A DNA stretch of 41,451 bases from Cryobacterium cryoconiti (GCF_004403065.1 NZ_SOHA01000037.1:1-41451); one strand, 5' to 3'; counted from the first letter of the stretch, positions 7,925-17,520 are shown. Notes: generated from the sequence alone by a model not told the origin. Made by a program: numbers and translations.

Positions 7925-9124
7925 CTATGCTTCTGTCGGCTGCCGAGGGCGTCTCGGCGCGTCAATATTTGAAACACGTCGGGACTGGATAAGCCTTTCG
8001 ACCTTCTGCGACAGCTTATGGCTTGGCCGTTCCACGAGGAGATGGAACACCCAAGCCATGACCAATGAGCCAATAATCGACAGTGGGATTGCCAGCCAGG
8101 ACAGTGTCGGCCCCAGCAGGACCGCCGCCAACATGATGATCGGCACGTGCACCAGATAGAGGCTAAAGGATATGAGTCCAAGCCACTGCGCCACTCGACT
8201 GTTAAGCGGCCGCGCGGCTTTGTCCCAAAAGGCAGAAAGGAGAACGAAAAGAACCGCTCCAGCGAAGACAACTGGGAGCATCGCGTTAGCGGTTAAGTAG
8301 CCAGGGGAGAATGGCAGGACGAGCCAGTACGACATCAACAAGATCAGCGAGACTACGCACAGGCCCCAGTACGCTAGCGAGGAATGACTCAGTGCTGAGA
8401 TCCTGATCACAATCGCTTGCAGTCGATCCATCTCGGTGGCGATGAGCGCCCCGACGGCAAACATCGGCACGTACACCAGCCACCCTTGGTGTTTCAAGGC
8501 ACCGCCCAGTATCGCGACCGCAAGTACTGCCAGTTTGACCCACTGCAGATGAGGCCGGGTCTTTGCTCCCCAGACGAAAGCTGGAAGCAGAAGCGAGAAC
8601 CAGACCTCATACGAAAGGGACCAGAGCACGCCGAGCACACCGGATACTCCAAAGATGAGTGTGAAGTCCTGGAGCACTCCGAACGCGCTCATACTACTTG
8701 CGACGATCCTGTCCTTGAGCCAAATGCTTGCTTCCTGTGGTGCCTCTGGTCGCAGCAGAAGGAATAGCAGCATGGTTAAGAGCACGGCGGCGATGACCGG
8801 TACGTAAAGGCGGATCAGGCGTTTGGGATAATATGCCGCCCAATCGAATCGATCGCGCCGGACAACGGGCAGGGTTAGAACAATCCCGCTGATGATGAAG
8901 AAGACGTACACCGCCTCCGGTCCGGCCCAAAGCAAGTGCAACGGCGTATGCACCATCATCCAGGCAATGGGATCGTCCGATGAAACGGGTTTGACGGTGT
9001 ACGCAGCCGAAAGAGCGGGAATCAGGGACAGCGAGTGATGAATCAAGACCACTAACGCTGCGATTCCCCTCAGCCCGTCAAGCGGCATTAGTCGCATGCA
9101 CGACGCACCCGCAGTCGTCTTCAC
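7925..9124 (-). CDS. Acyltransferase family 3 (OafA/YrhL-like membrane O-acyltransferase)
   Basis: 399 residues from GTG at 9124, chosen because GGGGGA lies 7 nt before it; upstream ATGs (9157, 9217) lack a ribosome site and an ATG at 9097 is also possible. The opening RLMPLDGLRGIAALVVLIHH carries the DGLRGIAAL and catalytic-His signature. About ten membrane segments follow, with the paired-Arg motif in YYPKRLIRLYVP and a conserved LWSLSYEVWF. Such enzymes transfer acyl groups to surface sugars from the membrane. It is separated from the flippase by 0.9 kb of debris, so it may have its own promoter. The likely role is O-acetylation of the exported glycan; the substrate is not shown by sequence. 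Confidence 0.85.
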   Translation of the reverse strand: MKTTAGASCMRLMPLDGLRGIAALVVLIHHSLSLIPALSAAYTVKPVSSDDPIAWMMVHTPLHLLWAGPEAVYVFFIISGIVLTLPVVRRDRFDWAAYYPKRLIRLYVPVIAAVLLTMLLFLLLRPEAPQEASIWLKDRIVASSMSAFGVLQDFTLIFGVSGVLGVLWSLSYEVWFSLLLPAFVWGAKTRPHLQWVKLAVLAVAILGGALKHQGWLVYVPMFAVGALIATEMDRLQAIVIRISALSHSSLAYWGLCVVSLILLMSYWLVLPFSPGYLTANAMLPVVFAGAVLFVLLSAFWDKAARPLNSRVAQWLGLISFSLYLVHVPIIMLAAVLLGPTLSWLAIPLSIIGSLVMAWVFHLLVERPSHKLSQKVERLIQSRRVSNIDAPRRPRQPTEA

Positions 9125-10017
9125 CAAATCGTCCCCCGTTAAGTCTGATGCGAGCATAAACGAAATCGGGTCGGGTCCGCCGGAACTGACGCAGACGCAC
9201 GCCTCGGGCATCCGCACCGCCTCGTCCGGCTCCTCTTCATTAGGGCCTTCGCCTCACCAATAGGTCTGACGAGATGAAGCAGGCTGCCGAGGGCACGGTC
9301 GAGGCGTGGGGCGCGCGGTCGTGTGGCTGCGCCCAGGGTGCGGGCTGCGGCTCTAGGCTCGACTATCTCCCCGGCACGGGCTGAGAAGCCTTGGGCGGCT
9401 GTCAGGGGGTCGTGAGCGCGTCGGGAGCGCTCGGCGTTGCGGCTGTGTGGCTCGGCGGCTCTTGGCCTTAGTGGGGCGCGTGCGGACGCTGAGCAGCGGG
9501 CGAGATTCGGTGCCGGCCTGTGCCTGTCACGATCCCGTAACGCGGAGTCCTGGTCACCTAGCCCCGGAGACCCGGGAGGGCACCGGGAAGGGGTACTCCC
9601 CCTAGGGGCCTCGGTGCAGATTCGAGGCCCCCTGTGCTGCCTTGTGCGGGTCGTGCGGCGTGCTGCTAGAGCACGCGGCAGAAGGAGCCTACGAACAGTG
9701 GCGCTCAACCCGAATATTCAGTGGCGCTGAAAGACGCGACCCCGACAGCGAACAAGTGGCGCTCAACCGCAATACTGGTGGCGCTCAGGAACGCAAATAC
9801 TCACCCGCTGCCACCGCGCCGCGATCGAGGGCAAGTGGCGCACGATGATGCGGTTCTTCGCCGGCCCAATGTGTACCCGCCGGCGGTCTTCTCCACCAGA
9901 ATCAGTTCGAACGTTTGGCCTCGGTATCCGACAGGGGTCGAGTCCAGGCAGGCGTCACAACGGTCGATTAGCCAGAACACACCTCGCACGCCACACGGAA
10001 GATGCCTGCGAAGCCGC
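9125..10017. other. Gene-free debris region between flippase and acyltransferase
   Basis: No gene is supported. A 9-bp perfect hairpin (GGGGCCTCG at 9605-9613, CGAGGCCCC at 9623-9631) lies in GC-rich DNA. From 9698 to 9841 GTGGCGC recurs at 9698, 9721, 9756, 9778 and 9835, usually followed by TCAAC or TGA/TCA. Iterated repeats like these occur at IS21-family ends, so this may be a relic of such an element. The minus-strand frame 9139-9708 is Arg/Ala-rich, without recognisable motifs, and looks spurious. Confidence 0.5.
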
Positions 10018-11322
10018 TCAGAAATCTGGGCGACTGAGCGCGAGGTACGAGCGGATCCCCCGGGATTGAAGCAGCCACGCAGCAACCACTGCGTACGACG
10101 TATTCACGGTGGCGCTGAACCACGCGACTCCTACCGCGCCAAATTCTCCAGCTGTCCACAGGCCGCCTGTGGCCCACAGGGCTACTAGCAGAACGTTGAG
10201 GGCAAGGGCGTGTGACTCGAGGTTGCAAAGGAGCATCAGTGGATTGACGTGCCCCGCCAATGCCATAACCAAGGAGCCAACCGCGAGAACTGCGAGAGGG
10301 GCCGCGGCGGGCTCGAACTCCGCCCCGTACAACAGGGTGATCACTGGAACGGCACCGATGGTCAGTGCGCTCACAGGGAACAGCAGAAGCACGCCGGCCT
10401 GTCGCACCGCCCGTGCGCTCATCGCGTTCAGCGACGTAAGATCGCCGCTGTGAAAGAGACGAGCAAATGCTGGGGCCAGATAGGCAACCTGAAGCGCAGG
10501 AACTAACGAGACCAGATTCGCAAGCCTGGCCGCGGTCGTGAAATAGGAGACGCTGGCGAGGGATCCCATCAACGAGAGCGCATAAAGGGGAGACCAGGTG
10601 AGAACGAGAAACAGAAGCGACGTCCCCATCATGGAAGCCAGCGGACGGAACCGCGAACGCACATATCGGCAGAAGCCACCGATGCTTGGCCCGTTCGATG
10701 ACCGTTCTTCTCCGGCCAGGGAGACCAGGGCAGTCGGAACCGCCCACAGTGCCGTCAGCCACGAGGCAGCGGCCAGGGATAGCAAAGCCGTCGTCAGGTC
10801 CAGGGCTCCGATGCTGCGAAGCATCAAGAGAAGGAGCATGGCCAGAACGGGGATGGAGCCAAGTTCTGCGACGATCCCTTTCGCGAGATGACCACGCCCG
10901 CGGAGCACCGCCCCGGCGATCACGGCGAATGCCTGTGCCAGGACCGCTGAGAGGAGGCCGAGCGTCAAGCCCGGACTGAAGCCGGGAAGGCGATAATCTA
11001 CGACGATCATGGCAAGGTACACGAATCCCACGCCCACGAGGCTGGCCAGGGAGGCCAGCGCTACGCCGTAGCCCAGTTCAGCGAAGATATCCTTCGAGTC
11101 ACCGCCACAGATCTTCAGCGCAAGATTGTCGGTTCCGAACCGGCCGAACGTGGCGACTACGGCAAGGCTCGTGAAGACGAGAAAATACGAACCCGCAGCT
11201 TCAACCCCGAGGAGTCGAGCAACCGCGACCGTGAGCAAGAAGCTCGCGAGGATTGAAACCGCTCGGGCCAGAACAGCGCCGGCCGCACCTCGTTGTCGTC
11301 CCGCCAGAAATCGCCCAATCAT
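10018..11322 (-). CDS. wzx: Wzx-type polysaccharide flippase (MATE/MOP superfamily)
   Basis: 434 residues with about 12 hydrophobic helices across the length. The N-terminal pattern (RAVSILASFLLTVAVARLLG, then AGSYFLVFTSLAVVATFG) is typical of oligosaccharide flippases, as are the mid-protein LARLANLVSLVPALQ-type region and a late LYGAEFEPAAAPLAVLA segment. It would move undecaprenyl-linked repeat units across the membrane. Its ATG overlaps the epimerase stop by 4 nt (ATGA), so it is translationally coupled as the last gene of the operon. A Wzy polymerase is normally nearby but none follows before the debris region. Confidence 0.88.
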   Translation of the reverse strand: MIGRFLAGRQRGAAGAVLARAVSILASFLLTVAVARLLGVEAAGSYFLVFTSLAVVATFGRFGTDNLALKICGGDSKDIFAELGYGVALASLASLVGVGFVYLAMIVVDYRLPGFSPGLTLGLLSAVLAQAFAVIAGAVLRGRGHLAKGIVAELGSIPVLAMLLLLMLRSIGALDLTTALLSLAAASWLTALWAVPTALVSLAGEERSSNGPSIGGFCRYVRSRFRPLASMMGTSLLFLVLTWSPLYALSLMGSLASVSYFTTAARLANLVSLVPALQVAYLAPAFARLFHSGDLTSLNAMSARAVRQAGVLLLFPVSALTIGAVPVITLLYGAEFEPAAAPLAVLAVGSLVMALAGHVNPLMLLCNLESHALALNVLLVALWATGGLWTAGEFGAVGVAWFSATVNTSYAVVAAWLLQSRGIRSYLALSRPDF

Positions 11323-12461
11323 CTGCCCGGGATCTGTCGTATTGCGTTTCTGGCGTGGTGCGTCCTGGCAGTAGAAATAATGAAGCTGACAGCGCGTCGA
11401 GAGGCATCACGGATCTGGTACTCAACGGGTATCGCCGCCGGCCCATCCTCCGCGAACTGTTGGAGCGTGACGGCAACGGCGCCGAGAACGCTCTCTGCCT
11501 CGACCCCCGACGTGATCGTCACCCCCGTGTCGATGGCTTCAGGCCGCTCAACTGCATCTCGAAGTGAAATACCAGGGAACCCAAGAATCGACGACTCCTC
11601 ACTGATTGTCCCGCTATCGGAGAGCACAAGCTTGGCGGACTTCTGCAGTCTCACATAGTCATTGAAGCCAAACGGTGTGTGGAAGGTGAGCTTCTTCTTG
11701 AGATCGTCAGACTGGGCTTCGAGGCGCTTCCGAGTTCGGGGATGCGTCGAAACCAGAACAGGCACCTGATACTCGTCCGCAAGCCGCCCAAGCGCGTCGA
11801 GCACCGCTGCAAGTCTGACCGGGTTGTCGACGTTCTCCTCCCTGTGCAGGCTGACCAGGAAGTAGCCGCCCTCGGCAAGTCCCTGCTGGGACAAAATTTC
11901 ACTCGAGTTGATGGCGTTTGCGTTGGCCTCAAGGACTTCCCGCATCGGGGAGCCGGTCAGGAGAATACGTGCTGGGTGGATTCCTTCACCGAGCAAGTTT
12001 CGTCGAGCGTGCTCGGTATATACCAGGTTGTAATCGGAGACATGATCGACCATGCGTCGGTTGGTTTCCTCCGGCACGTTGTCATCGAACGACCGGTTTC
12101 CAGCCTCCATGTGGTAAACGGGGATTTTCATGCGCTTTGCCATCAGAGCGGAGATGCAGCTGTTCGTGTCTCCGAGCACCACCACGGCGTCGGGCATCTC
12201 CGCCAATATCACAGATTCGATCTTCGTCAAGATAGAGCCGAGTACAGCACCCAGAGAGGACGTGTCCGCGTTGAGAAAATGATCGGGCTGGCGAAGCCCC
12301 AAATCCTCAAAGAAGACCTCATTGAGTGCGTGGTCGTAGTTCTGCCCGGTGTGAACCAGAACGTGATCGGTGAATTTGTCCAGTCTTTTGATCGTCGCGG
12401 CCAATCGGATTATCTCCGGGCGCGTGCCCACGACCGTGAGCACCTTCAATCGGTCCTTCAT
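11319..12461 (-). CDS. capG: UDP-N-acetylglucosamine 2-epimerase family enzyme (CapG/WecB type)
   Basis: 380 residues, normal for the non-hydrolysing family. Seen: VLTVVGTRPEIIRLAATI at the N-terminus, VHTGQNYD, VLGDTNSC, HMEAGNRSFD, PEETNRRMVDHVSD, VSLHREENVD and LSDSGTISEESSILGFP, all family signatures. Together with CapE and CapF immediately upstream, the predicted step is the final C2 epimerisation that yields UDP-N-acetyl-L-fucosamine. By sequence alone it could be a WecB making UDP-ManNAc; the neighbours favour CapG. It overlaps CapF by 4 nt and the flippase by 4 nt. Confidence 0.9.
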   Translation of the reverse strand: MKDRLKVLTVVGTRPEIIRLAATIKRLDKFTDHVLVHTGQNYDHALNEVFFEDLGLRQPDHFLNADTSSLGAVLGSILTKIESVILAEMPDAVVVLGDTNSCISALMAKRMKIPVYHMEAGNRSFDDNVPEETNRRMVDHVSDYNLVYTEHARRNLLGEGIHPARILLTGSPMREVLEANANAINSSEILSQQGLAEGGYFLVSLHREENVDNPVRLAAVLDALGRLADEYQVPVLVSTHPRTRKRLEAQSDDLKKKLTFHTPFGFNDYVRLQKSAKLVLSDSGTISEESSILGFPGISLRDAVERPEAIDTGVTITSGVEAESVLGAVAVTLQQFAEDGPAAIPVEYQIRDASRRAVSFIISTARTHHARNAIRQIPGR

Positions 12462-13555
12462 TTCTGCACTGCCTCCGCAATCGTGTCGGGTACCTGTGGG
12501 TTGAAGATGTCGTTTGTCCAGAACGAGGTGTACAGCGGGTCAGGCCCCGTGTTCGTGATCTTGTGCGACCACATTGTGGGCATGTCGACGGCGACGGGCT
12601 CGTCGCCCGTTACCCGGAATTCAAAGACCTCGTCGGTGAACAGTTTTCGCAATGAAATGGTCGCAGTCCCCGCCAGAACAGTGAATCGCTCTATCTTGCG
12701 CCGGTGGAAGTGATCGCCGCGGCTGATTCCAGGTTCAGTGGTCGAGAACGACGACTGGCCACAGCCACCGTGGGAACGAATGATCTCAAAGAATGAACCG
12801 CGGGAGTCCGAATGACGGGTGAGTCGCACCGGCGCCTGTTCGGGGAAGGCGTAGGAGCGATACGTATTGAATAGGTCGCGCTCGAACTTGCGCGAGACAT
12901 CGGGGATCTCCCCACGCCTGTAGACGGCGTCAATGTCCGTGAGTCGAGCCAGCAGCCCGCCGACGGATTCGTGAACCTCCGTGTCACCCTCACAGGTGTC
13001 GCCACCTGCGCCAATGAGAAGATCGGCTGCATCCTGCGCATGCATGAGTGTCAGGTGCTTGTCATCGGCCACTGTCGGCGATTGTCCGTGCGCCAGCATG
13101 TGGCTGAAGGTCGCGGTGACCGCGTTGTAGAAGGGACGCCCATGCTCACCGAACAAGTTGGGGAGGCACACGTCCAGGAACTCCGCGCCGACCTTCGCTG
13201 CTGCGGCCTCCAAGATACCCGCGGCCTCAGCCTTGGCATTCCCGTAAACGCTCCCATTCGTTGCTTGGGTCGAGTTGGCGAACACCACGACGGGCGGAGG
13301 TGCGTCGGCCTGCAAAATAGTCGAGGCCATTTGGGTGGCAAATCTGACGTTTTCAGCCTGCACTTCGAGGTCCGAGCCGCGGTTCACACCAGCAATGTGG
13401 ATGAGTCGGGCCGAGCCGTTCAGTGCAGATAGCGCTTTAGCCGCATCAAAGCCATCGCCAACGGGAATCGAGCGAGACTCCCCACCGAGTTCACGGAGGG
13501 CACCGCGGGTGTGCCACCCGAGGAAACCATGTGCCCCCGTCACTGCAACTTGCAC
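12458..13555 (-). CDS. capF: CapF-type bifunctional reductase/epimerase (SDR plus cupin)
   Basis: 365 residues. The N-terminal half is an SDR with a nucleotide-binding GAHGFLGWHT, HIAGVNRG and catalytic NSTQATNGSVYGNAK (Tyr-x-x-x-Lys). The C-terminal ~110 residues form a cupin: RGDHFHRRKIERFTVLAG with metal-binding His/Glu, and MWSHKITNTG. In Staphylococcus CapF this pairing performs C3 epimerisation (cupin) and C4 reduction (SDR) towards UDP-L-TalNAc, and the order here is the same. Its ATG lies 3 nt after the CapE stop and its end overlaps CapG by 4 nt, so the three enzymes are coupled. Confidence 0.92.
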   Translation of the reverse strand: MQVAVTGAHGFLGWHTRGALRELGGESRSIPVGDGFDAAKALSALNGSARLIHIAGVNRGSDLEVQAENVRFATQMASTILQADAPPPVVVFANSTQATNGSVYGNAKAEAAGILEAAAAKVGAEFLDVCLPNLFGEHGRPFYNAVTATFSHMLAHGQSPTVADDKHLTLMHAQDAADLLIGAGGDTCEGDTEVHESVGGLLARLTDIDAVYRRGEIPDVSRKFERDLFNTYRSYAFPEQAPVRLTRHSDSRGSFFEIIRSHGGCGQSSFSTTEPGISRGDHFHRRKIERFTVLAGTATISLRKLFTDEVFEFRVTGDEPVAVDMPTMWSHKITNTGPDPLYTSFWTNDIFNPQVPDTIAEAVQK

Positions 13556-13558
13556 CGC

Positions 13559-14605
13559 CTAGACCGCCCGTTCCGTGCGAATCCCGGCAGCGGCCAGTTC
13601 AGCGCGCACCTCAGGCAGGGTCAGGAGCAGGTCCTCAACTTCGCGCAGGCTCATCCGGGAGACGGTATGCGAGTCGTAGTCCTCGTACTGTACCTGTTCG
13701 ATGTCCCCCCGTTCGACGTAGATGCTGTAGTTGAGATCACGGTTGTCGGCCTGAATGCGGAAGTAGTCCCCCATATCCTGGGCCCGGGCCAGTTCCTCGC
13801 GGCTGGCGAGCGCCTCGGAGAGCTTCTCCGCATGTCGAGTCCCGATGACTTCGACCCTGGCCGGCGACTGGAAGAGGACGATGAGCGCTTGGGCGAGGTC
13901 GCCCATCGTGCAGGCCTTCGCCTTGCGAATGAAGAGGTCACCCTGCATCGCGTTATGGAAGGCATACTCGACCAAGTCCACGGAGTCTGCCAGAGACATC
14001 ATGAACCGAGTCATGTCAGGGTTCGTGACAGTGAGGTTCTTTCCAGCCTTCAGTTGCCGAATAAACAGCGGAATGACAGACCCACGCGAGTACATGACGT
14101 TGCCGTACCGCACACACGAAACGGTTGTTTCGGCATTCGGGTTGTTCAGGCCGTACGACTGCGCGACCTTCTCCATCATTGCCTTGCTCATACCCATGGC
14201 ATTGACGGGGTAAACGGCCTTGTCGGTGCTGAGGCAAACAACAGACTTAACTCCGGCCTGGTCAGCAGCTCGCACCACGTTCTCGCTACCCAGAACGTTC
14301 GTCTTGACGGCTTCCATCGGGAAGAATTCGCACGACGGAACCTGCTTGAGGGCCGCCGCGTGGAAGACGAAGTCCACATCGCGAATGGCTCGTTCCACGC
14401 TCAGATAGTCCCGGATGTCTCCCACGTAGAACCGCAGCCGCGGGTCAGCGAGTTCATTGCGCATGAGGTCTTGCTTCGCCTCGTCACGGCTCAAAATTCG
14501 AACCTCTTCGACCCCGCGCGAAAGGAGTTTCTCCGCCACCGTGTGACCGAACGATCCGGTTCCACCCGTGACGAGGATGCGCTTGCCCAAATATTCATTC
14601 TTCAT
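13559..14605 (-). CDS. capE: CapE-type UDP-GlcNAc 4,6-dehydratase/5-epimerase
   Basis: 348 residues from ATG 14605 (MKNEYLGKRILVTGGTGSFG); an in-frame TTG at 14635 would add ten residues, but the ATG fits the family better and GGGG lies upstream. Rossmann motif GGTGSFGH, VFHAAALKQVPSCEFFPMEA and LSTDKAVYPVNAMGMSKAMM with the Met-x-x-x-Lys replacing Tyr-x-x-x-Lys, as in soluble inverting dehydratases. It converts UDP-GlcNAc to a 4-keto-6-deoxy L-sugar, the first committed step to UDP-L-FucNAc. It overlaps the upstream glycosyltransferase by 11 nt. Confidence 0.92.
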   Translation of the reverse strand: MKNEYLGKRILVTGGTGSFGHTVAEKLLSRGVEEVRILSRDEAKQDLMRNELADPRLRFYVGDIRDYLSVERAIRDVDFVFHAAALKQVPSCEFFPMEAVKTNVLGSENVVRAADQAGVKSVVCLSTDKAVYPVNAMGMSKAMMEKVAQSYGLNNPNAETTVSCVRYGNVMYSRGSVIPLFIRQLKAGKNLTVTNPDMTRFMMSLADSVDLVEYAFHNAMQGDLFIRKAKACTMGDLAQALIVLFQSPARVEVIGTRHAEKLSEALASREELARAQDMGDYFRIQADNRDLNYSIYVERGDIEQVQYEDYDSHTVSRMSLREVEDLLLTLPEVRAELAAAGIRTERAV

Positions 14606-15851
14606 TGCAACGATTACCCCGTTTATCCTCTTCAATAGTTGCCGCTTTCAAAACCGCTTCGATGGCATCGACACCTGCCCTCGCTGACATGGATCGAAGG
14701 TAGAGTTCCCTTCCGCGACGCCCGAGATCCCTGCGCACTTCAACCGACATGGAGTGGGCCTCACGAAACGCCTCCGCCAATGCGTGTGGGTTTTCGGGTG
14801 GCACAGTCAAACCGACACCCTCCTCGCTAACGATTCTCGTTACGTCTCCGGCAACGTTTGTAATGATGGGCACCCCCTTGGCCAGGCTCCCCTGCAGTTT
14901 GGACGGAATCGTTCCCCTGAAAATCGGAAGATCCCTCAGAGTGACGAGTTGGAAATCAGACTCTTCGTAAACCGCATCCATATCAGCGGGATCAATGCGA
15001 CCGCGAAACTCGACGTTGCGAATGCGGGCATCAGACGCGCTCTTCCTGAGCCGTTCCTCTGCAACGCCAGTCCCGACAACGATAAGGCGAAATCCTTCAA
15101 GATCCTGCACTAAGCGCGCTGCCTCCAGCGCTGTGTCGAGGTCCTGAAGCTCACCTATGTTGCCCGCGTACACCACGCACAGGCCATCGGCATATTCGGT
15201 TTCGATCGGACCTCTGACAACGTCAGCTGAGTCAGCGGCCCAGTTGAGCACGGTGTGCAGTTTCTTCTCAGGAACCCCCCTGTCCGCGAGCATGCCGTGC
15301 ATTGTCGGCGCGATCGCTATCACTGCTGCCGAGAGCCGATACACGGAAGAAAGCCAGGGACCTAATAGACGATTGACAAGGTTCTCGATAAGGCCGGACC
15401 TGACTATCGAAGACCCCGTAACGGACTCTGGCCAAAGATCCTGAACGTGCAGGACGTAGGGAATACCCAAAAAACTTCGCCACAGCTGAGGAGCTGCTGC
15501 CGCGGTCATTTGGGTCGCATAGACATAAACAACATCAGCGCCGCGTGCGAATCTCGTTGCCATCACAGTGCCAAATGCGAATGAGAGATAGTTTCCGACT
15601 CGAGCGAGGCCGTTCTGGGAGTGATCGATAAACATGGGCACCCGCCTAACCGCGACGTCTCCCTGAAACTCGATGTGCCTCCACGATTGCTTGAACCCCG
15701 CATAGAGCCTGCCCTGCGGATAGTTAGGGAAACCGGTCAGCACGCGAACGGAATGCCCGCGAGCGGCCAAGATCTCTGCAAGCTCGGACGGGATGATCGC
15801 GAACTCTGGCGGGTAATACTGGCTAACGATAAGGATCTTCAATGGGCGCAT
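14595..15851 (-). CDS. wbuB: WbuB-like glycosyltransferase family 4
   Basis: 418 residues, GT-B fold. N-terminus ILIVSQYYPPEFAIIPSELA and VLTGFPNYPQGRLYAGFK match the WbuB group, which transfers L-FucNAc. Mid-region: VLHVQDLWPES. The C-terminal half has VVYAGNIGELQDLDTAL, a diagnostic donor-site Gly-rich loop, and LPIFRGTIPSKLQGSLAKGV in place of the classical EX7E. The CapEFG genes next to it make UDP-L-FucNAc, so that is the likely donor. It overlaps the HAD gene by 13 nt and CapE by 11 nt. No signal peptide; cytoplasmic face of the membrane. Confidence 0.9.
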   Translation of the reverse strand: MRPLKILIVSQYYPPEFAIIPSELAEILAARGHSVRVLTGFPNYPQGRLYAGFKQSWRHIEFQGDVAVRRVPMFIDHSQNGLARVGNYLSFAFGTVMATRFARGADVVYVYATQMTAAAAPQLWRSFLGIPYVLHVQDLWPESVTGSSIVRSGLIENLVNRLLGPWLSSVYRLSAAVIAIAPTMHGMLADRGVPEKKLHTVLNWAADSADVVRGPIETEYADGLCVVYAGNIGELQDLDTALEAARLVQDLEGFRLIVVGTGVAEERLRKSASDARIRNVEFRGRIDPADMDAVYEESDFQLVTLRDLPIFRGTIPSKLQGSLAKGVPIITNVAGDVTRIVSEEGVGLTVPPENPHALAEAFREAHSMSVEVRRDLGRRGRELYLRSMSARAGVDAIEAVLKAATIEEDKRGNRCNEE

Positions 15852-16549
15852 TTCATTTCATCAGCCACGAACCCGAGACAGTCGATCATGGCCAAGGATT
15901 CCCTCGTCAAGTTGGGAACTTCGAACTCAGCATCATCCGGTGTTTCGAGGCTTTCGTGTAAGCCACCGGGGCGTCGCACACGGACAGTACGCCATCCGAG
16001 TTTTCGCGGTGAGATGAAGTCCTTACGCGGGTTGTCGCCAAAGTAGACGCATTCCCCTCCCCTGACGCCAAACCAGTCCTGGAGAGACTCGTAAGCAGCA
16101 GGCGCAGGTTTCGCCCAGTCGCCTTCTCCGTGCTCATCCGTGACCACTACCCGCTCGATGAGCGCATCCAAGTTCAAGCTCCGGACCTTCGCCCGTTGAC
16201 TCTTCCTCGGACCGTCGGTGATCAAGCCGGTACCCACCAGTGGGCGACAGGCGACCAAGAAATCGTGGGCGTCTGCAAGGAGCTCAATGTTCGGTTCGTG
16301 ACTTCGATATCTGCTGACGCAGAGTTCGACGATGTCGGACGGCAGCCTCTCCGCCGAACCCTGGAGGACAGCGTTGAATATGTCGCCGCGCCGACCTGAT
16401 ACGAACTCGCGCCATGCACGTTCGAAGAACGCCGGGTACTGATGGTCAACGGCCAGCATGTCACTCACCGCTCGAAATCCGCTTTCGACGTAAGAGCGCT
16501 CCAAGAAGAGAGTGTCATCCATATCGAATACTAAGAGGCTCACGACCAT
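15839..16549 (-). CDS. HAD-superfamily hydrolase
   Basis: 236 residues. Motif I VFDMDDTLFLERSYVESG, motif II in TGLITDGPRKSQRAK, motif III Lys in DWAKPAPAAYESLQ and motif IV VYFGDNPRKDF are all intact, so it should be an active phosphatase-type HAD with a helical cap. The overlap with the ATP-grasp gene upstream (10 nt) makes the two a translational unit. Such ATP-grasp/HAD pairs occur in surface-polysaccharide loci, but the substrate is unknown; dephosphorylating a phosphorylated intermediate or decoration precursor is an inference. Confidence 0.88.
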   Translation of the reverse strand: MVVSLLVFDMDDTLFLERSYVESGFRAVSDMLAVDHQYPAFFERAWREFVSGRRGDIFNAVLQGSAERLPSDIVELCVSRYRSHEPNIELLADAHDFLVACRPLVGTGLITDGPRKSQRAKVRSLNLDALIERVVVTDEHGEGDWAKPAPAAYESLQDWFGVRGGECVYFGDNPRKDFISPRKLGWRTVRVRRPGGLHESLETPDDAEFEVPNLTRESLAMIDCLGFVADEMKCAH

Positions 16550-17520
16550 GGACTCAGCACGAATTCCTGATCGGCATAGAATTTGGCTTCATCGTATCGA
16601 AGCATTACCGTGCCTGGTCTCCAGGTTTCCGACGCGGTGTCACCCGTCTTGCTGCGTAGCATGGCACCAATGAGGTCGCCACCCGCGGCGTGGCTCAATG
16701 GGTATCCCCCACCGAATCGCGGATTTATTTCCAGAATTTTCGGAGAATTCGTCTCCGGGTCATATATGACCTGAACATTCAGAACTCCATATGCACCTGG
16801 CAAGGACGTAACCATATCCCGAACCAGTAGCTCAATTTCCGGAACATGAATCGTCACTCCCTTGGAGACCTCACCTGCGCGCACTTCCAGACGACGCCTG
16901 GGAACCGTCGCTAATACCGTCCCGCGCTCATCTACCGCGACGTCCACGGTCACTTCGATGCCCGGAGCAAAACGCTGGAGAATGTAGTCGTCTGTCAGAG
17001 CCGACACGCGAAGAGATTCAACATTATCCACGATCAGAACGCCAATCGAGGACGAGCCTGTTCTCGGCTTCGCAACAACCCTCCCGGCAAATGGGACGAG
17101 CCTGGATTCTGCGATTTCCTGTGTGTCGATGGTCGGATATCCGGCTTCAATAAGCCATCTGTAAAGGTCCCACTTGTCCCACCCCAGTTCTGCAACCTGA
17201 GGACTTGAGACCCAGATATCCACTCCATGCTGCCGAAATTGTGCCCGTGCGCGGGCAAGAACCGCAATTTCTGGGTCGATGGTCGGCACGATGGTCGAAC
17301 AACCGTGCTTTTTTGAGATGCGCAGAGTCTCAGAGAGAAAATTGTCTGCGCTGATTCTGGGCACGAGTTCAAATTCGTCCGCGTGTTGGCCGGCCGCGGA
17401 GAGTCGAGAGACATCCGTAACCACGACTCGACTTCGAACCGGCGAAGTGGACTCCCGGAATAGGTCCACAAGCGCGCCACGTCGCCCACCACTTGAGATC
17501 AACCAGTTATTTGCCTGCAT
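16540..17520 (-). CDS. ATP-grasp ligase (CarB/PylC-like carboxylate-amine ligase)
   Basis: 326 residues from ATG 17520 (MQANNWLISSGGRRGALVDL). An ATG at 17556 would add 12 poorly conserved residues lying inside the upstream gene. N-terminal preATP-grasp domain (VVVTDVSRLSAAGQHADEFE, IVPTIDPEIAVLARA); ATP-grasp core with RVVAKPRTGSSSIGV, VEVTVDVAVDERG-like strand (IEVTVDVAVDE) and the metal-binding ILEINPRFGGGYPLSHAAGG. It should join a carboxylate to an amine through an acyl phosphate. The operon makes a 4-amino sugar but shows no acetyltransferase, so amidation of that amine is a reasonable guess. Overlaps: 14 nt with the sugar transferase, 10 nt with HAD. Confidence 0.88.
   Translation of the reverse strand: MQANNWLISSGGRRGALVDLFRESTSPVRSRVVVTDVSRLSAAGQHADEFELVPRISADNFLSETLRISKKHGCSTIVPTIDPEIAVLARARAQFRQHGVDIWVSSPQVAELGWDKWDLYRWLIEAGYPTIDTQEIAESRLVPFAGRVVAKPRTGSSSIGVLIVDNVESLRVSALTDDYILQRFAPGIEVTVDVAVDERGTVLATVPRRRLEVRAGEVSKGVTIHVPEIELLVRDMVTSLPGAYGVLNVQVIYDPETNSPKILEINPRFGGGYPLSHAAGGDLIGAMLRSKTGDTASETWRPGTVMLRYDEAKFYADQEFVLSPWS

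Noticed and set aside
9139..9708. 189-codon minus-strand frame between the flippase and the acyltransferase
   Set aside because: Arg/Pro/Ala-rich with no motif, no ribosome site and overlap with repeats; treated as non-coding debris.
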